Assembly (NCBI GenBank): GCA_019856515.1
Contig: CP082230.1
Span: 1,178,001 to 1,242,000, forward strand
Direction: 5' to 3'
Source of the DNA: Prolixibacteraceae bacterium
GTDB taxonomy: Bacteria > Bacteroidota > Bacteroidia > Bacteroidales > Prolixibacteraceae
DNA length: 64,000 nucleotides
Shown in pieces: positions 30,131 through 39,610 of the stretch. Numbering within the stretch: position 1 is the first letter of the stretch; each line of letters starts with the position of its first letter. Below the pieces are notes generated by a model that saw nothing but the letters and a program-made list of their open reading frames with translations, made no database searches and had not been told where the DNA came from. Made by a program: the position numbers and the translations under genes.

Positions 30131-30174
30131 AATTATTAAAATTATTCTTTATCTAAGAAATAGACCAGACCTTA

Positions 30175-31650
30175 TTAATCTATAAGATTATTCTGAGCAG
30201 ATTCAACGGCAGGAACGTCATAATAAGCCTGATCATCTGTATAATTTGAAGCGTATGGATGCTGATTATCAACCAAAGTTTGCTTCACATCTCCATATCT
30301 CACCAAATCTTGGAAACGTATGGATTCCATAGGGAACTCTAAGAATCTCTGGTGTCTAATTTCTAATCGCAGGCTTGTTTGATCCGTTTTTTCAAAATCT
30401 TTTAATCCAGCACGACCCCTTACTTTGTTTAGTGCCTTTAGAATTTCGGTTGCATCACCTCCGCTCTCATTTAAAGCCTCAGCATACATTAATAAAACAT
30501 CTGCATATCTCAACATCGGAAGATTTACACCTGACTTATTCGAAATAATCTCAGACAAACCATCAATATACTTCTTAAACATCCTTTTAGGGGTTACACC
30601 ATCCTCAAAATAAGACTTCCACGTTTTTCCAAACAACATACTTTCCCCATCTGGATCGTTGTAACAAATCGTAGCCAAAAGTCGCTTATCCAACTTATTT
30701 TCTACAGTACGCTCCTTCTCATATTCTGAAATAAGAAATTCACTAGGAGCAATCATATTCCAGCCATTAATTTCACTAATTCCCATAAAGGTGGCACTAG
30801 ATGCATAGTAGGTCATACCTCCTGATTCACTGGAAGTATATTGTACTTCAAATAACGACTCTTTAGAGTTTTCATTGGTTCCATTAAACATCCCCTCATA
30901 ATTTTCAGTCAAATCATAACCTAGCTTCTTCACCTCTTCAAAAGCTTTTATCGCTTCGGTGTAGTTCTTTCTAAATAAATACGCCTTCCCTAAATACCCC
31001 CAAGCAGCACCTTTGGTAGCGCGTCCAACATTCTTGTCATCCCATGCTTTTGGTAAGTGGGTAGATGCTGCCTTAAATTCTTTTATCACAAAATCCCAAG
31101 CATCCTCTCGTGATGATAACGCTTTAAATACATTATCAAGAGTTACCACCTGGTCACGAATAATAATTTGCTTGAAATTAATTAATAAGTCAAAATGAAG
31201 CAATCCTCTTAGAAAGTGAGCTTCACTCATGAATTCAGCTCTCTTTTCATCCGATATCTGACCCGAAGGCACATTGGGAAGATTTGTGATCACATTATTG
31301 ACATTTCGTAAAGCTCTATATCTTAATTTCCAGACATAACTGGCCACAGAATTATCACTTGTTGCTTGAAAAGAATTCAATGTAGAAAGATAACCATATT
31401 GAATAGATCCTCCTATCAAATCCACATCATCACCTTTATAATTGAACAATGCCATATATAACTCACCCCACAGCCAGCTTTGTGCGGACACATCAGAATA
31501 ACAAGCCACCATCGCTTGTTTTACATCTTTTTCACTCTTCCAAAATTCACTTGTCGTTATATTATTTGGAGAGGTCTGCTCCAAAAATGAATCAGAGCAA
31601 CTTGATAGCAATAAATTAACGATGAGTGCTAAATATAATACCTTTTTCAT
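30175..31650 (-). CDS. susD: SusD/RagB-family glycan-binding lipoprotein
   Basis: 491 residues. Lipoprotein signal with SSCSDSFLEQTSP, the usual SusD start. TPR-type helices in the middle: FLRGLLHFDLLINF, ATKGAAWGYLGKAYLFRKNYTEAI; the C-terminal half contains PMLRYADVLLMYAEALNESGG and LNKVRGRAGL and RLEIRHQRFLEFPMESIRFQDLVRYG, all SusD_RagB motifs. It caps the SusC barrel at the cell surface and binds the glycan. It starts 12 bp behind the susC stop. Confidence 0.95.
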   Translation of the reverse strand: MKKVLYLALIVNLLLSSCSDSFLEQTSPNNITTSEFWKSEKDVKQAMVACYSDVSAQSWLWGELYMALFNYKGDDVDLIGGSIQYGYLSTLNSFQATSDNSVASYVWKLRYRALRNVNNVITNLPNVPSGQISDEKRAEFMSEAHFLRGLLHFDLLINFKQIIIRDQVVTLDNVFKALSSREDAWDFVIKEFKAASTHLPKAWDDKNVGRATKGAAWGYLGKAYLFRKNYTEAIKAFEEVKKLGYDLTENYEGMFNGTNENSKESLFEVQYTSSESGGMTYYASSATFMGISEINGWNMIAPSEFLISEYEKERTVENKLDKRLLATICYNDPDGESMLFGKTWKSYFEDGVTPKRMFKKYIDGLSEIISNKSGVNLPMLRYADVLLMYAEALNESGGDATEILKALNKVRGRAGLKDFEKTDQTSLRLEIRHQRFLEFPMESIRFQDLVRYGDVKQTLVDNQHPYASNYTDDQAYYDVPAVESAQNNLID

Positions 31651-31662
31651 ATCTGTGCTTTT

Positions 31663-34600
31663 TTAGAAACTAACTTGAAGACCCAATAAGTAGGTTTTTG
31701 AACTTGGATATACCCCATAATCAATCCCCATATTCCAAACATTTTGTGATACCATCTCTGGATCATATCCGGTATAATCTGTTATTGTAAATAGGTTTTG
31801 ACCACTAACATAGACTCTAAGCTTATCCATCTTAATCTTCTTCAACCACTCATTGTTAAAGGTATATCCTAACTGAATCGATTTTAAACGGAAGTATGAA
31901 CCATCCTCGATAAAACGATCCGATATCAATGAATTGCTCCAATCATTAATATTAGGTCTCGGCATCGAAGTGTCTCTATTGGTAGGTGTCCAATGATCTA
32001 ATGTTGTTGTCCAGTAATTAAAATTACCTAACATATTCTCTCCATAATATCTCGCAACATTAAAAATCTTATTTCCTTCTCGTCCATTAAAAAATGCATT
32101 AAAATCAAACCCCTTATACGACATATTAACACTTAATCCATATTCAAAATCTGGTAGCGCTGAACCAGTATTATGAAGGTCATCATATGTTAAACTCTTA
32201 TCTTCTTTCGCCTCCACATACTTTATATCACCTGGTTTAGCCGATTTCTGGGCACTTTGAGCAATCTCAGACTCATTTTGGAACAGTCGATCCACCTTAA
32301 ATGTGTGGAACTGACCGATAGACTCTCCGACCTCTGTCCAAACCACAGGCATTTTACCTCCAATGTCGGGTCCTTTTTGTAAATTAACACCATCTCCCAA
32401 CTGTAATACTTCATTGGAAACAGTCGATAAAGTCGCTTTAACATCCCACTTAAAATCACCTACAGAGCTTCTTGCGCCAAGTTCAAACTCCCATCCTTTA
32501 TTGCGGATTTCCCCAAAATTCTTCTTTTGAGAGCTAAGTCCACTAGAAACAGGCAATGGTTGATCAACCAAGATATCTCGTCTTGTACTCACAAAATAAT
32601 TCACCGAACCATAAACAAGATTCTTTAATAAACCAAAGTCAAAGCCGACATTCCAATCTTCAGATTCTTCCCACACATATTTATCTACAGGCAAGCCATT
32701 AGTATAAATACCATTGATAAGAGAGCCACCAAACACATAAGGTTTACCAACATTCATCAAGCCTTGATAATAGTAATTTTGTAGATTGACATCACTTCCA
32801 AGCTTACCCCAGCTTGCTCTCAATTTGAAATTATTTACAACGTCACTAATCGGAGCAAAGAAACTCTCTTTGTGCACATTCCATCCAGTTGAAACAGAAG
32901 GGAAGACACCATAACGCTCATCCTCATTAAAACGAGAAGTACCATCTCTTCTTATCGTTGCTTGGAAAAGATATTTACTATCGTAATTATAATTCAAACG
33001 ACCAAAAATAGATGCTCGTGTGAAAGTACTTTCCGTACCCCAACCACTAAATGTTCCACCTGAACCTGCACTAATTACATCAAAGTTTTGATTTGGGAAT
33101 CCGATAGGATCATTATTCGAATCTTTTCCTTCGACAGACACCCCATGATTCCTAGAGAATTGCTTCTGTCGAGAAACACCTCCTAAAACATCAAAAGAAT
33201 GTTTATCTAGTTCATAATGATAACTTGCCATTAATTCCAAAAGCAACTGAGAATAATATGTCGTTGATTCTTCATTATATGGAAATTCTGCTCCCTCTTT
33301 CACATTGAGCCTGTAGGCAGGATAATGCTTTTTGTAATTATAAAAATTGTTTCGATATCCAGTGTTCATCTTTAATACCAAGCCTTTCGCTAAATCCAAT
33401 GAAGCCATCAAGTTGGTATTAATATCCGTATTTTTACTAGCAGCATCTATGACCTCTTGCAAACCAACAGGGTTATTCTCGGCTAATCCTCCATAACTAC
33501 TATATCCATAACCATTCATCCTCTCCTTATCATATACAGGAATCATAGGAGTAATTCGATTGATGGTATATATACTCGTATTAAAATCGTTAGAAGTAGA
33601 CTGTGTTATAGAAATATTTGGAACCACTTTCAAAATCCCTTTTGTAAAATTAAGCTTTAGACGAGCTGTAAGCTTTTCAAAGTCTGTATCTCTAACAACT
33701 CCTTCTTGGTCAAAATAACCCATCGAAAACATAAAATTTAGATCCTTATGTCCTCCACTAAAATTTAAATTGTAATTCTGCATCAATCCTCTACGATACA
33801 TCTCATCTTGCCAATCAGTATTGGCAAAGTCTGTTATATCGTCTTGATGCCATTGAGGTAAACTATTTCCTGCATTAACATATGCAGCCTTATTTACTTT
33901 CATCCAGTCTGCACTATTTGTCATCAAAGGAAGGGTCTTAGCAACCTCCTGTGGTCCAGCGTAAGCCGTAAAGTTTACTTTAATCTTTCCTGCTTCCCCA
34001 TCTTTTGTTGTTATGATCACAACACCATTGGCAGCTCTTGAACCATAAATAGCAGCAGAAGAGGCATCCTTAAGCACCTCCATAGAAGCGATATCATCTG
34101 GATTAACATTATTAATATCACCTTCCACACCATCAATGATATACAGAGGCTTATTATTACCAAATGACGCAACACCACGTATCCTCACATTTACACTATC
34201 TCCTGGAGCACCACTACTTCTAGACACTGAAACTCCTGACACACGCCCTTGCAGGGACTCTGCAGGAGTTGAAACAGCAACTTTTTGTACATCATCTAAA
34301 GAAACTGAAGATACAGCACCAGTAAGGTCTGATTTCTTTTGTACCCCATAAGCAACTATGACAACCTCATCCAGTCCCATCAGGTCCTCCTGTAGAATAA
34401 TATTTATTAAAGAACGGCCTTCTTGTGGTACAGTTTGTGGTTTGTAACCTACATATGAAAAGTGAAGGATATCATCTTTAGAAACTCTAAAGGTATAATT
34501 TCCATCAAAATCAGTGATGACTCCCTTTGACTCATCAGCCGTAGTAACTGAAGCTCCTGGTATTGGATTACCCTTTGCATCTTTAACCGAACCTTTAATC

Positions 34601-35046
34601 ACAACCTCATCAGACTGTGTTGTATTCAATCTACTTTTTGAAGTCGTAACTTTAGGTGTTTCTTTGAAGATTAAAACTTGTTGTGAATTAATTTCATATC
34701 CAAGCTTAGTTTCTTTTAAAACTTCTCCCATCACCTCTTCCATATCGTTACTGTTACAATGAACAGATACTTCTTTATAAGGATTGACATCCTCTGAAGA
34801 GTAAATAATATGACGAGAAGTTGTCTTTTGTAGTTCACCCAGAACATACTCTAAGGTGACACCATTATATGCCAATTGATATGACATACCAGCATTGACA
34901 TGCAATCCTGATGGTTTCGTTTCTGCTTGAGAGTAACTACTATTCATTACAAATAGTGCAAATAACACCAAGCATAAACTTTTGATGGATAAAAAACGAT
35001 TGCGTGTTCCATCCATGCCTACCTCTAGTTTAGACAATGAAATCAT
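31663..35046 (-). CDS. susC: SusC/RagA TonB-linked outer-membrane transporter with STN domain
   Basis: 1127 residues; ATG at 35046, with an alternative ATG ten codons in at 35016 preceded by GAGGTAGGC. After the signal (LCLVLFALFVMNSSYSQ) comes an STN domain (VTLEYVLGELQKTTSRHIIYSS), then a carboxypeptidase-D-like plug (GSVKDAKGNPIPGASVTTAD), the conserved DEVVIVAYGVQKKSDLTGAV stretch, plug (SIEVLKDASSAAIYGSRAANG type motif) and beta-barrel to the terminal aromatic LLGLQVSF. The STN domain is the hallmark of transporters that signal through a FecR/ECF-sigma pair, and that pair lies directly upstream. Confidence 0.95.
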   Translation of the reverse strand: MISLSKLEVGMDGTRNRFLSIKSLCLVLFALFVMNSSYSQAETKPSGLHVNAGMSYQLAYNGVTLEYVLGELQKTTSRHIIYSSEDVNPYKEVSVHCNSNDMEEVMGEVLKETKLGYEINSQQVLIFKETPKVTTSKSRLNTTQSDEVVIKGSVKDAKGNPIPGASVTTADESKGVITDFDGNYTFRVSKDDILHFSYVGYKPQTVPQEGRSLINIILQEDLMGLDEVVIVAYGVQKKSDLTGAVSSVSLDDVQKVAVSTPAESLQGRVSGVSVSRSSGAPGDSVNVRIRGVASFGNNKPLYIIDGVEGDINNVNPDDIASMEVLKDASSAAIYGSRAANGVVIITTKDGEAGKIKVNFTAYAGPQEVAKTLPLMTNSADWMKVNKAAYVNAGNSLPQWHQDDITDFANTDWQDEMYRRGLMQNYNLNFSGGHKDLNFMFSMGYFDQEGVVRDTDFEKLTARLKLNFTKGILKVVPNISITQSTSNDFNTSIYTINRITPMIPVYDKERMNGYGYSSYGGLAENNPVGLQEVIDAASKNTDINTNLMASLDLAKGLVLKMNTGYRNNFYNYKKHYPAYRLNVKEGAEFPYNEESTTYYSQLLLELMASYHYELDKHSFDVLGGVSRQKQFSRNHGVSVEGKDSNNDPIGFPNQNFDVISAGSGGTFSGWGTESTFTRASIFGRLNYNYDSKYLFQATIRRDGTSRFNEDERYGVFPSVSTGWNVHKESFFAPISDVVNNFKLRASWGKLGSDVNLQNYYYQGLMNVGKPYVFGGSLINGIYTNGLPVDKYVWEESEDWNVGFDFGLLKNLVYGSVNYFVSTRRDILVDQPLPVSSGLSSQKKNFGEIRNKGWEFELGARSSVGDFKWDVKATLSTVSNEVLQLGDGVNLQKGPDIGGKMPVVWTEVGESIGQFHTFKVDRLFQNESEIAQSAQKSAKPGDIKYVEAKEDKSLTYDDLHNTGSALPDFEYGLSVNMSYKGFDFNAFFNGREGNKIFNVARYYGENMLGNFNYWTTTLDHWTPTNRDTSMPRPNINDWSNSLISDRFIEDGSYFRLKSIQLGYTFNNEWLKKIKMDKLRVYVSGQNLFTITDYTGYDPEMVSQNVWNMGIDYGVYPSSKTYLLGLQVSF

Positions 35047-35109
35047 AAATGTTATTTTAGATATTTAGTTAAACAGGAGGCAGCCCACACAGTGGGATCT
35101 ACGTACAAA

Positions 35110-36024
35110 TTATTCTATTACATAGACACTACCATCCTTTTTTAAATTGGTTTTTGTAACTTTGGTTAAAGCATAAAGCATACTTTCCACAGTATCAGAG
35201 ATCTCAAATACTCCTGAAACTCTTTTGCTTTTCAATGAATCACTAATGGTGATCACCACATCTTTTTCCTTCCCTATTCTTTGCACAACAGAACTCAAAT
35301 CTTCTTCCTTAAAACGTATCTGTCCATCCACCCAAGAAGTTGACAGAGATGTTTTCACTTCTGAAATTCGAATCTTGTTATCTTGATCGACAACAGCTTG
35401 CTGATTTGGTTTAAGGACAACCTTATTTGAACTATTATTATCAAATGCAATAGAACCTTCAACCAAAGTGGCCATTGTCATACTATCACTATTGTCAACG
35501 ACAAAAGTGGTTCCCAACACCTCTACCTGACCATATTCTCCCTCAACAACAAAAGGGCGTCTACCATCATGATAAACTTGAAACATAGCCTCTCCTAAAA
35601 GATGAACACGGCGTTCCGTGGAAAAATCACTTCTTAACTCAAGAAATGCTCCCTTATTTAAAGTCACAATGGACCGATCTTTCAGTACAATCTTTTTTAC
35701 AATTTCAGTGTTATTAGCATAAGTCTCAAAACTGTCTATCATATTTACATGCATTACAAACTTAAACATGCCCACAAATAACAATACAGATGCAGCAAGA
35801 GTAAGCCACCATTTAACACCAAGACTTTCGTTTTTACGTATTTCATTTAAAACCCTTCTCTCCACTCTTTTTGAAGCACTGCCACCAGCAGTTAATGCAT
35901 CAAGTCGAAGATCAAGGGAACTATTCTCTTGTCCTTCCAGAAGAGATAGCTCTTTTTCCTCTTCTTTTGTTAATGTCCCAAGTAAGGACTTCGACTTTAA
36001 CTTGTAATATTTTTTTTTACTCAT
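35110..36024 (-). CDS. FecR-family anti-sigma factor
   Basis: 304 residues from ATG 36024 (GTG three codons upstream is the alternative). N-terminal cytoplasmic part of about 70 residues, one membrane helix (WWLTLAASVLLFVGMFKFV), then the FecR periplasmic domain (VLKDRSIVTLNKGAFLEL, RRVHLLGEAMFQV, GQVEVLGTTFVV) and a DUF4974-type C-terminal domain (DLSSVVQRIGKEKDVVI). It passes the SusC signal to the ECF sigma factor encoded just upstream. Gene order sigma, FecR, SusC, SusD is the standard hybrid used for mucin- or host-type and other glycan loci. Confidence 0.93.
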   Translation of the reverse strand: MSKKKYYKLKSKSLLGTLTKEEEKELSLLEGQENSSLDLRLDALTAGGSASKRVERRVLNEIRKNESLGVKWWLTLAASVLLFVGMFKFVMHVNMIDSFETYANNTEIVKKIVLKDRSIVTLNKGAFLELRSDFSTERRVHLLGEAMFQVYHDGRRPFVVEGEYGQVEVLGTTFVVDNSDSMTMATLVEGSIAFDNNSSNKVVLKPNQQAVVDQDNKIRISEVKTSLSTSWVDGQIRFKEEDLSSVVQRIGKEKDVVITISDSLKSKRVSGVFEISDTVESMLYALTKVTKTNLKKDGSVYVIE

Positions 36025-36122
36025 AAATGACACGGACTATATACTTAGACTTCGAAAAAGATAAAATCCCCCTATCTAAGTATTATTTTTTTACATTTAT
36101 ATCCAATTATTTATACAATCAA

Positions 36123-36671
36123 CTAAATACCAACCGATTCATGAAGCTTTTTTAATGCTCTAGCCAATGTATTTTCAACTGTCTTAGGAGAAATTGACAA
36201 TATCTCCGCAATTTCATATTGTTTCAACCCATTAATTTTTGCCATAACTAAAACTTCCTTGCAACGCTGTGGAAGAAAATCAATTTTCTGCATCACAAAC
36301 TCATAAAACTCTTTGGAGATCCAATCATCTTCAATAGAACGATGATCACTATACAGTTGATACATTTCATTATTTTCTTCAGAAGAGGTTAATATTCGTT
36401 TCTTTGACAATTCTGATAAAGATTTGTTTCTTACAGAGACCACTAAATATCTCTTGAGATGGATAATGTCTTTCATCCTTTTTCGATTGGACCAAAAACT
36501 AATAAAAACTTCACTTACTACCTCCTCTGCCATCTCTCGATCCTTCAATAGAGAAAAAGCATATCGCATCAAATCATCATTATATCTTTTTATTATTTTT
36601 CGTAAAGCACCCTCAGAACCTAGTGCTAAACACCCCAATGTAATGGAGTCAATATCATTTTGTTTATTCAT
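36123..36671 (-). CDS. ECF sigma factor (SusCD-associated)
   Basis: 182 residues. Region 2 contains LLKDREMAEEVVSEVFISFW and LKRYLVVSVRNKSL; region 4 is LPQRCKEVLVMAKINGLKQYEIAEILSISPKTVENTLARAL. It is the first gene of the PUL on the minus strand, 98 bp before fecR. Expected to activate its own susCD operon when FecR releases it. Confidence 0.93.
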   Translation of the reverse strand: MNKQNDIDSITLGCLALGSEGALRKIIKRYNDDLMRYAFSLLKDREMAEEVVSEVFISFWSNRKRMKDIIHLKRYLVVSVRNKSLSELSKKRILTSSEENNEMYQLYSDHRSIEDDWISKEFYEFVMQKIDFLPQRCKEVLVMAKINGLKQYEIAEILSISPKTVENTLARALKKLHESVGI

Positions 36672-37186
36672 CTATAACAATTTAACTAAGATGAGTCATC
36701 ATTATATTTGAAGATCTGCACACATTTCTATACACCTTCTACAATTCACACAAGCAAAATCAAAAATATGAATTTCTCATACAATCAACTTAATTAAAGG
36801 TAGTGCTTTAAAACCTAAAGATGTATGATATGAAGTCATCATTAGGTGAAAATTAACAAGTGAAAAAAAATTCATACATGCAGGCAAAAAGTGGATTTTC
36901 ATCAACATATCTCTTTGTATAGTTAGTTTTAGTAAAAGTTTAGTTTGACACAATATACACATTATCAACATTAGACAACATTTTACGTCATATTTTAACA
37001 TCAAAACAACTTCTTCATATAGATAGAATCTTTAGAAAAAGATCATTTGTAATCACACTCTTAAATCTATAAAAATAAGATTAGAGAGACAGTAGAACAT
37101 CCAAACACTTTGTTCTCTTTTATCTATCAGATATACTTAAAAATAGGGATTGTTAAAGGACATTATATTGACGTGCTTTGTATAAA
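36672..37186. other. Divergent intergenic region between PUL sigma gene and TetR operon
   Basis: About 500 bp, AT-rich, no credible gene. It must contain the sigma-gene promoter on the minus strand and the TetR promoter on the plus strand (TTGACG at about 37169 followed by TATAAAA at 37181). Confidence 0.45.
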
Positions 37187-37199
37187 AGAACACCGTTCT
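37187..37199. promoter_or_regulatory. Candidate TetR operator in the promoter of the ABC operon
   Basis: AGAAC-ACC-GTTCT is a perfect 5-bp inverted repeat directly after TATAAAA and 17 bp before the TetR ATG. Position overlapping a likely start of transcription suits autorepression. Binding is not proven. Confidence 0.5.
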
Positions 37200-37215
37200 C
37201 TAATACAAGAGATAT

Positions 37216-37851
37216 ATGCAAACAAAAAAACACGATTTACGAGTAAAGATCATCGAAACTTCAAGAAACGAATTCTTTGAGAAAGGATTTAAGAATAGCT
37301 CAATGAGATCTATATCACAAAAATCAAATGTAGGACTTAGTAATATCTATAACTACTTTGCAAATAAAGATGAGATTCTCTCCGAAATCCTGACTCCATT
37401 ACTCACGGAACTCACCCTCCTTTTAGAAAATCATAATGAACCCAACCATATTGATATTGACGTGTTCTACTCAACCCATTTTAAAGATGAAAGTTCAAAA
37501 CTGTATTTAAGACTTGTAACCAAATACAAGCAGGAATTAAAGCTTTTGTTGTTTCAATCCCATGGATCTACCTACGAAAATTTTAGAGACGATTTTGTTC
37601 GCCTCCAAGGGAAGATTGGTAAATCCTATATGGATAAAATGAAAGAAAAATATCCTGAAATTAATATTGCAGTATCCTCGTTCTTTCTTCATAATATATG
37701 CTCGTGGTTTGTCAATATTCTGGGTGAAATTGTTACCCACGATTTAACTGAAAAAGAGATACTACAATTTTTTCACGATTATGTGGAATATTCAACTGCT
37801 GGATGGAAGCAATTAATGAAAGTTGGCAATTCAAAATTAATTTCAAAATAA
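37216..37851 (+). CDS. TetR/AcrR-family regulator
   Basis: 211 residues. N-terminal helix-turn-helix: IIETSRNEFFEKGFKNSSMRSISQKSNVGLSNIYNYFANKDEIL split across helices 1-3, with the classic Y-x-Y/NYFxNKDEI end. The ligand-binding C-terminal domain is not recognisable. Its stop lies 2 bp before the first ABC gene, so it probably represses the exporter operon and itself. Confidence 0.9.
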   Translation: MQTKKHDLRVKIIETSRNEFFEKGFKNSSMRSISQKSNVGLSNIYNYFANKDEILSEILTPLLTELTLLLENHNEPNHIDIDVFYSTHFKDESSKLYLRLVTKYKQELKLLLFQSHGSTYENFRDDFVRLQGKIGKSYMDKMKEKYPEINIAVSSFFLHNICSWFVNILGEIVTHDLTEKEILQFFHDYVEYSTAGWKQLMKVGNSKLISK

Positions 37852-37853
37852 TC

Positions 37854-39596
37854 ATGAACATACTATCTAGACTACAGAAGTATATGCCACATAGGCGTCT
37901 ACTTATTCCTAGTGCGATCGCTATTTCTGCCCTCAGCACAATTGCTACACTTACCCCATTCCTTATTATTTGGATTATAGTGAAAGAACTTCTCCAAAAG
38001 GGAGAGTTATCAAACATTCGTCTTGCAGCCATGGCATTAGGTATAGCCGTTTTAGGTGCACTTTTATATTTTGTTGCACTTTCTCTTTCCCACCTAGCGG
38101 CATTTAGAACAGAGTGTTGTATTCGAAAGCGTGCGATGAACAAGATCATTCGTATGCCACTTGGCTTCTTCGACAAATATACAAGCGGAGAAATCAGAAA
38201 GACCATTGACGATAATGCGTCCATCACCCACACATTTCTAGCTCATCAACTTCCTGATTTGGCTGGAACCATCATTATGCCCCTAACAATCATCACCTTT
38301 TCTTGTATCGTAGATTGGAGAATGGGGGTTGTCTGTATAATTCCATTAATCACCTCCGTGTATACCATGAAAATCATGATGGGAAAGGAAGGTCAGCAGA
38401 TGATGCAACGTTATATGACCCACCTTGAAAAAATGAATACTGAATCCATCGAGTATATTCGAGGAATCCCCGTTGTAAAAACCTTTCAACAGACCGTTTA
38501 CTCATTCAAAAACTTCTATCAAAGCATTATGAACTATAAAGAGATGGTCATTTCTTATACACGCTGGTGCAAAAAACCCATGTCTCTTTATTTAGTGCTT
38601 ATTAACTCTTTTGCATTCCTTTTTATCCCTCTTGGAGTAGGCCTGATTACATACCTTCACGAAGACGTGGTGATGACCATGACGAATATTATGCTTCTCA
38701 TATTAATTACCCCTATTTTCGCTCATGTTATTATGCGTAGTATGTATCTATCCCAATCAATTAGCCAAGCAACAGAAGCATTAGATCGCATAGATAATAT
38801 GGTCGATTACAATGAGATTGATTATGGGACAAAATCAATCAAAGATGAGCCTCTAACCATCACATTCAAAAACATTCATTTTCAATACCCGAACAGCGAT
38901 CATCTCACATTAAAAGGAATCTCATTTCATGTACAAGAAGGGCAACATATAGCTTTGGTTGGACCTTCAGGAAGTGGCAAAACAACCATTGCTCGTCTTA
39001 TCCCTCGTTTTTGGGAACCAACAAATGGAACAATCTATATTGGTTCCATTCCAATATCAGACTTGAGTAAAGATGACCTAATGGGAAATATTTCCTTTGT
39101 TTTCCAAAACACCAAATTATTTAAGAAAAGTATAAGAGACAATATCACTTTTGGACAAAGAGATAAAACAGACGATGAAATTAATATCGCTCTAGAACAA
39201 GCTCAATGTAAAGATATTATAGATAAAATGCCTCAAGGTCTAGACACCATGATTGGAACCCAAGGCGTATATCTATCTGGCGGAGAACAACAACGAATTT
39301 GTCTCGCTAGAGCCATTCTTAAAAATGCTCCTATTGTTGTACTAGATGAGGCAACTGCTTTTGCCGATCCAGAAAATGAACACCTAATCCACCAAGCCTT
39401 ACAAACGTTAACCCGAGGAAAAACGGTGATCACTATTGCTCATCGCCTTTCGAATGTGATTCATGCAGATCAGATTTTACTTATAAAGGATGGCATCATC
39501 ACAGAACACGGGACCCACAAACAACTATTATCGACAAAAGGACATTACAGCCAAATGTGGGAAGAGTATCAACGATCAACACAATGGGCACTTTAA
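37854..39596 (+). CDS. ABC half-transporter 1 (permease-ATPase fusion)
   Basis: 580 residues from ATG 37854 (MNILSRLQKYMPHRR), 2 bp behind tetR; the frame stays open upstream inside tetR. N-terminal type-1 exporter domain with six membrane helices (about 15-300), then ATPase with Walker A GPSGSGKTT, signature LSGGEQQR, Walker B IVVLDEAT and switch His in TIAHRL. Works as a heterodimer with the next gene. The pair resembles YbtP/YbtQ and IrtA/IrtB-type transporters of siderophore loci or multidrug exporters; direction is uncertain. Confidence 0.9.
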   Translation: MNILSRLQKYMPHRRLLIPSAIAISALSTIATLTPFLIIWIIVKELLQKGELSNIRLAAMALGIAVLGALLYFVALSLSHLAAFRTECCIRKRAMNKIIRMPLGFFDKYTSGEIRKTIDDNASITHTFLAHQLPDLAGTIIMPLTIITFSCIVDWRMGVVCIIPLITSVYTMKIMMGKEGQQMMQRYMTHLEKMNTESIEYIRGIPVVKTFQQTVYSFKNFYQSIMNYKEMVISYTRWCKKPMSLYLVLINSFAFLFIPLGVGLITYLHEDVVMTMTNIMLLILITPIFAHVIMRSMYLSQSISQATEALDRIDNMVDYNEIDYGTKSIKDEPLTITFKNIHFQYPNSDHLTLKGISFHVQEGQHIALVGPSGSGKTTIARLIPRFWEPTNGTIYIGSIPISDLSKDDLMGNISFVFQNTKLFKKSIRDNITFGQRDKTDDEINIALEQAQCKDIIDKMPQGLDTMIGTQGVYLSGGEQQRICLARAILKNAPIVVLDEATAFADPENEHLIHQALQTLTRGKTVITIAHRLSNVIHADQILLIKDGIITEHGTHKQLLSTKGHYSQMWEEYQRSTQWAL

Positions 39597-39610
39597 AAAA
39601 TTAAAGATTT

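Noticed and set aside
36777..37004. Minus-strand open frame of 75 codons upstream of the sigma factor
   Set aside because: No family signal; lies in the AT-rich promoter region between divergent genes.
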